Assembly (NCBI GenBank): GCA_003695205.1
Contig: RFIO01000253.1
Coordinates: 1-5,425 of the forward strand
Length of the DNA stretch: 5,425 nucleotides
Direction of reading: 5' to 3'
DNA from: Deltaproteobacteria bacterium
Lineage (GTDB): Bacteria > Desulfobacterota > Desulfuromonadia > Desulfuromonadales > Geothermobacteraceae
The notes under the pieces are model-generated. The model saw only the letters and a program-made list of their open reading frames with translations. It had not been told where the DNA came from and searched no databases. Shown here one piece after another: positions 4,334 through 5,425 of the stretch. How positions within the stretch are numbered: position 1 is the stretch's first letter; every line of letters starts with the position of its first letter. Position numbers and translations under genes: made by a program.

Positions 4334-5425
4334 TCAGAGACCGAAAGTGTTCGGTTCAAAAGTCTGGGTGGCGAAGTAGTCTTCCAGGGTCTCGGCCCGG
4401 CGGATCATTTCGACCCGGCCGTCGGCGCGCAGAATCAGTTCCTGGGGCCGCAGGCGGCCATTGTACTGGAATCCCATGGCGTGGCCGTGGGCGCCGCTGT
4501 CCTGGATGACCAGCAGGTCCCCTTCTTCGATGCGGGGCAGTTCGCGCTGCACGGCGAACTTGTCGTTGTTCTCGCATAACGAGCCGACCACGTCGACCAC
4601 CTCGGCGGGGCGCCCCTGCGCTGCCGGGACTTCGATGTGATGATAGGCATCGTACATGCCAGGACGCATCAGGCTCGACATGCAGGCATCGACGCCGATG
4701 TAGCGGCGGTAGGTGTCCTTGTGGTTGATGGCACGGGTGACCAGCACGCCGTGCGGGCCGGTCATCCAGCGCCCCGATTCCATCACCATCGCCGGCGCAT
4801 GGCCGTGCCGGGCGCGGAAATCGTCGAACAGGGCGGTGATCTCCCTGCTCATGGCATCGAGGTCGAGGGGCTTGTCCTCGGGACGGTAGGGAATGCCGAG
4901 GCCGCCGCCGATATTGACGAACTCGAAGCGGATGTCGAGTTCCTTCATCACCATTTCCGCCACTTCGAGAATCATGCGGGCGGTCTCGACGATGTAGCTG
5001 TAGTCACGTTCGTTGGAAGCAACCATGGTGTGCAGGCCGAAACGTCTGGCGCCTCTGTCACGCGCCTGCCGGTAGGCGTCGACCACCTGGTCGTGGGTGA
5101 CGCCATACTTGGCCTCGACCGGGTTGCCGATGATGACGTTGCCGGTGCGGCGCGGGCCCGGGTTGTAGCGGAAGCAGATCAGCTCGGGAAAGGGCTCGGG
5201 CACCTTGTCAATAAGCGAAATGTCGTCAAGGTTGAGGATACAGCCGCCATCGGCCAGGGCCGCTTCAAACTCCTCGGGCGCGGTGTTGTTGGATGTGAAC
5301 ATGATCTGTTCGGGTTTGGCGCCGACCTGGCGGGCCATGATCAGTTCCGGAATGGAGCTGCAGTCGAAGCCGAAGCCCATCTGCTGCATAAGCTCAAGGA
5401 TTTTCAGGTTGGGCAGTGCCTTGAC
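4334..5425 (-). CDS. Diaminopimelate decarboxylase-family PLP enzyme, variant subtype (5' end missing)
   Basis: 363 residues are visible; the frame stays open to the edge, so roughly 50-60 N-terminal residues lie outside. It belongs to the fold-III PLP decarboxylases (LysA, ornithine and carboxynorspermidine decarboxylases). Landmarks: VKALPN at the edge, whose Lys is the expected Schiff-base lysine; GFGFDCSSIPEL; the phosphate-binding glycine loop NIGGGLGIPY; MESGR in place of the usual EPGR; MRPGMYDAYHHI, like the substrate-binding R-P-x-x-Y of LysA; LCENNDKF, with the CE..D active-site cysteine motif; and SGAHGHAMGFQYNGRLRPQE near the C-terminus. LysA would convert meso-diaminopimelate to lysine in the cytoplasm. 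The segment equivalent to HxHxGS reads HTMVAS, so the usual PLP-stacking His appears to be Met. LysA activity is the best guess; decarboxylation of a related amino acid or amine precursor is possible. Confidence 0.88.
   Translation of the reverse strand, partial: VKALPNLKILELMQQMGFGFDCSSIPELIMARQVGAKPEQIMFTSNNTAPEEFEAALADGGCILNLDDISLIDKVPEPFPELICFRYNPGPRRTGNVIIGNPVEAKYGVTHDQVVDAYRQARDRGARRFGLHTMVASNERDYSYIVETARMILEVAEMVMKELDIRFEFVNIGGGLGIPYRPEDKPLDLDAMSREITALFDDFRARHGHAPAMVMESGRWMTGPHGVLVTRAINHKDTYRRYIGVDACMSSLMRPGMYDAYHHIEVPAAQGRPAEVVDVVGSLCENNDKFAVQRELPRIEEGDLLVIQDSGAHGHAMGFQYNGRLRPQELILRADGRVEMIRRAETLEDYFATQTFEPNTFGL

Overview
The window is GC-rich (roughly 60% by eye) bacterial DNA. It carries seven well-supported protein genes and the first codons of an eighth. 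Six of the seven lie on the minus strand; one is on the plus strand. I see no rRNA, tRNA, CRISPR array, transposase or insertion sequence. The gene content suggests an anaerobic or facultative proteobacterium, possibly a Desulfuromonadales/Geobacter-like deltaproteobacterium: an Fe-S-type Rrf2 regulator beside a three-cysteine LarE, a variant diaminopimelate decarboxylase, and small zinc-ribbon and NfeD-like membrane proteins. This placement is inference from style and gene content, not from a marker gene.

Layout, from the right edge and in minus-strand transcription order: a diaminopimelate decarboxylase-family enzyme, truncated at the window edge so that the second residue visible is its PLP-binding lysine; a very strong GC hairpin just after its stop; then a two-gene unit in which a double zinc-ribbon, single-pass membrane protein overlaps an NfeD-like protein by four bases (GTGA). 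The NfeD-like gene runs tail-to-tail into a plus-strand gene of unknown function, and the two overlap by 13 bases. That plus-strand gene diverges from an Rrf2-family regulator across a 130-base control region rich in dyads. Downstream of rrf2 come larE (44-base gap), a small multi-pass membrane protein (94-base gap), a secreted thermonuclease-like protein (ATGA overlap), and the first eight codons of another gene.

The most informative part is the rrf2-larE unit and its promoter. The rrf2 promoter has a perfect TTGACA -35 box, and a perfect 8-4-8 palindrome plus a third half-site cover the -35 to -10 interval, as expected for autorepression. The regulator has a cysteine cluster like those that bind [2Fe-2S] in IscR. 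The LarE it precedes has the CxxC plus downstream Cys arrangement associated with the iron-sulfur form of this sulfur transferase. The simplest reading is an Fe-S- or sulfur-responsive unit that makes a LarE-type sulfur donor. The lactate-racemase partners larA, larB and larC are not in the window, so the substrate is open.
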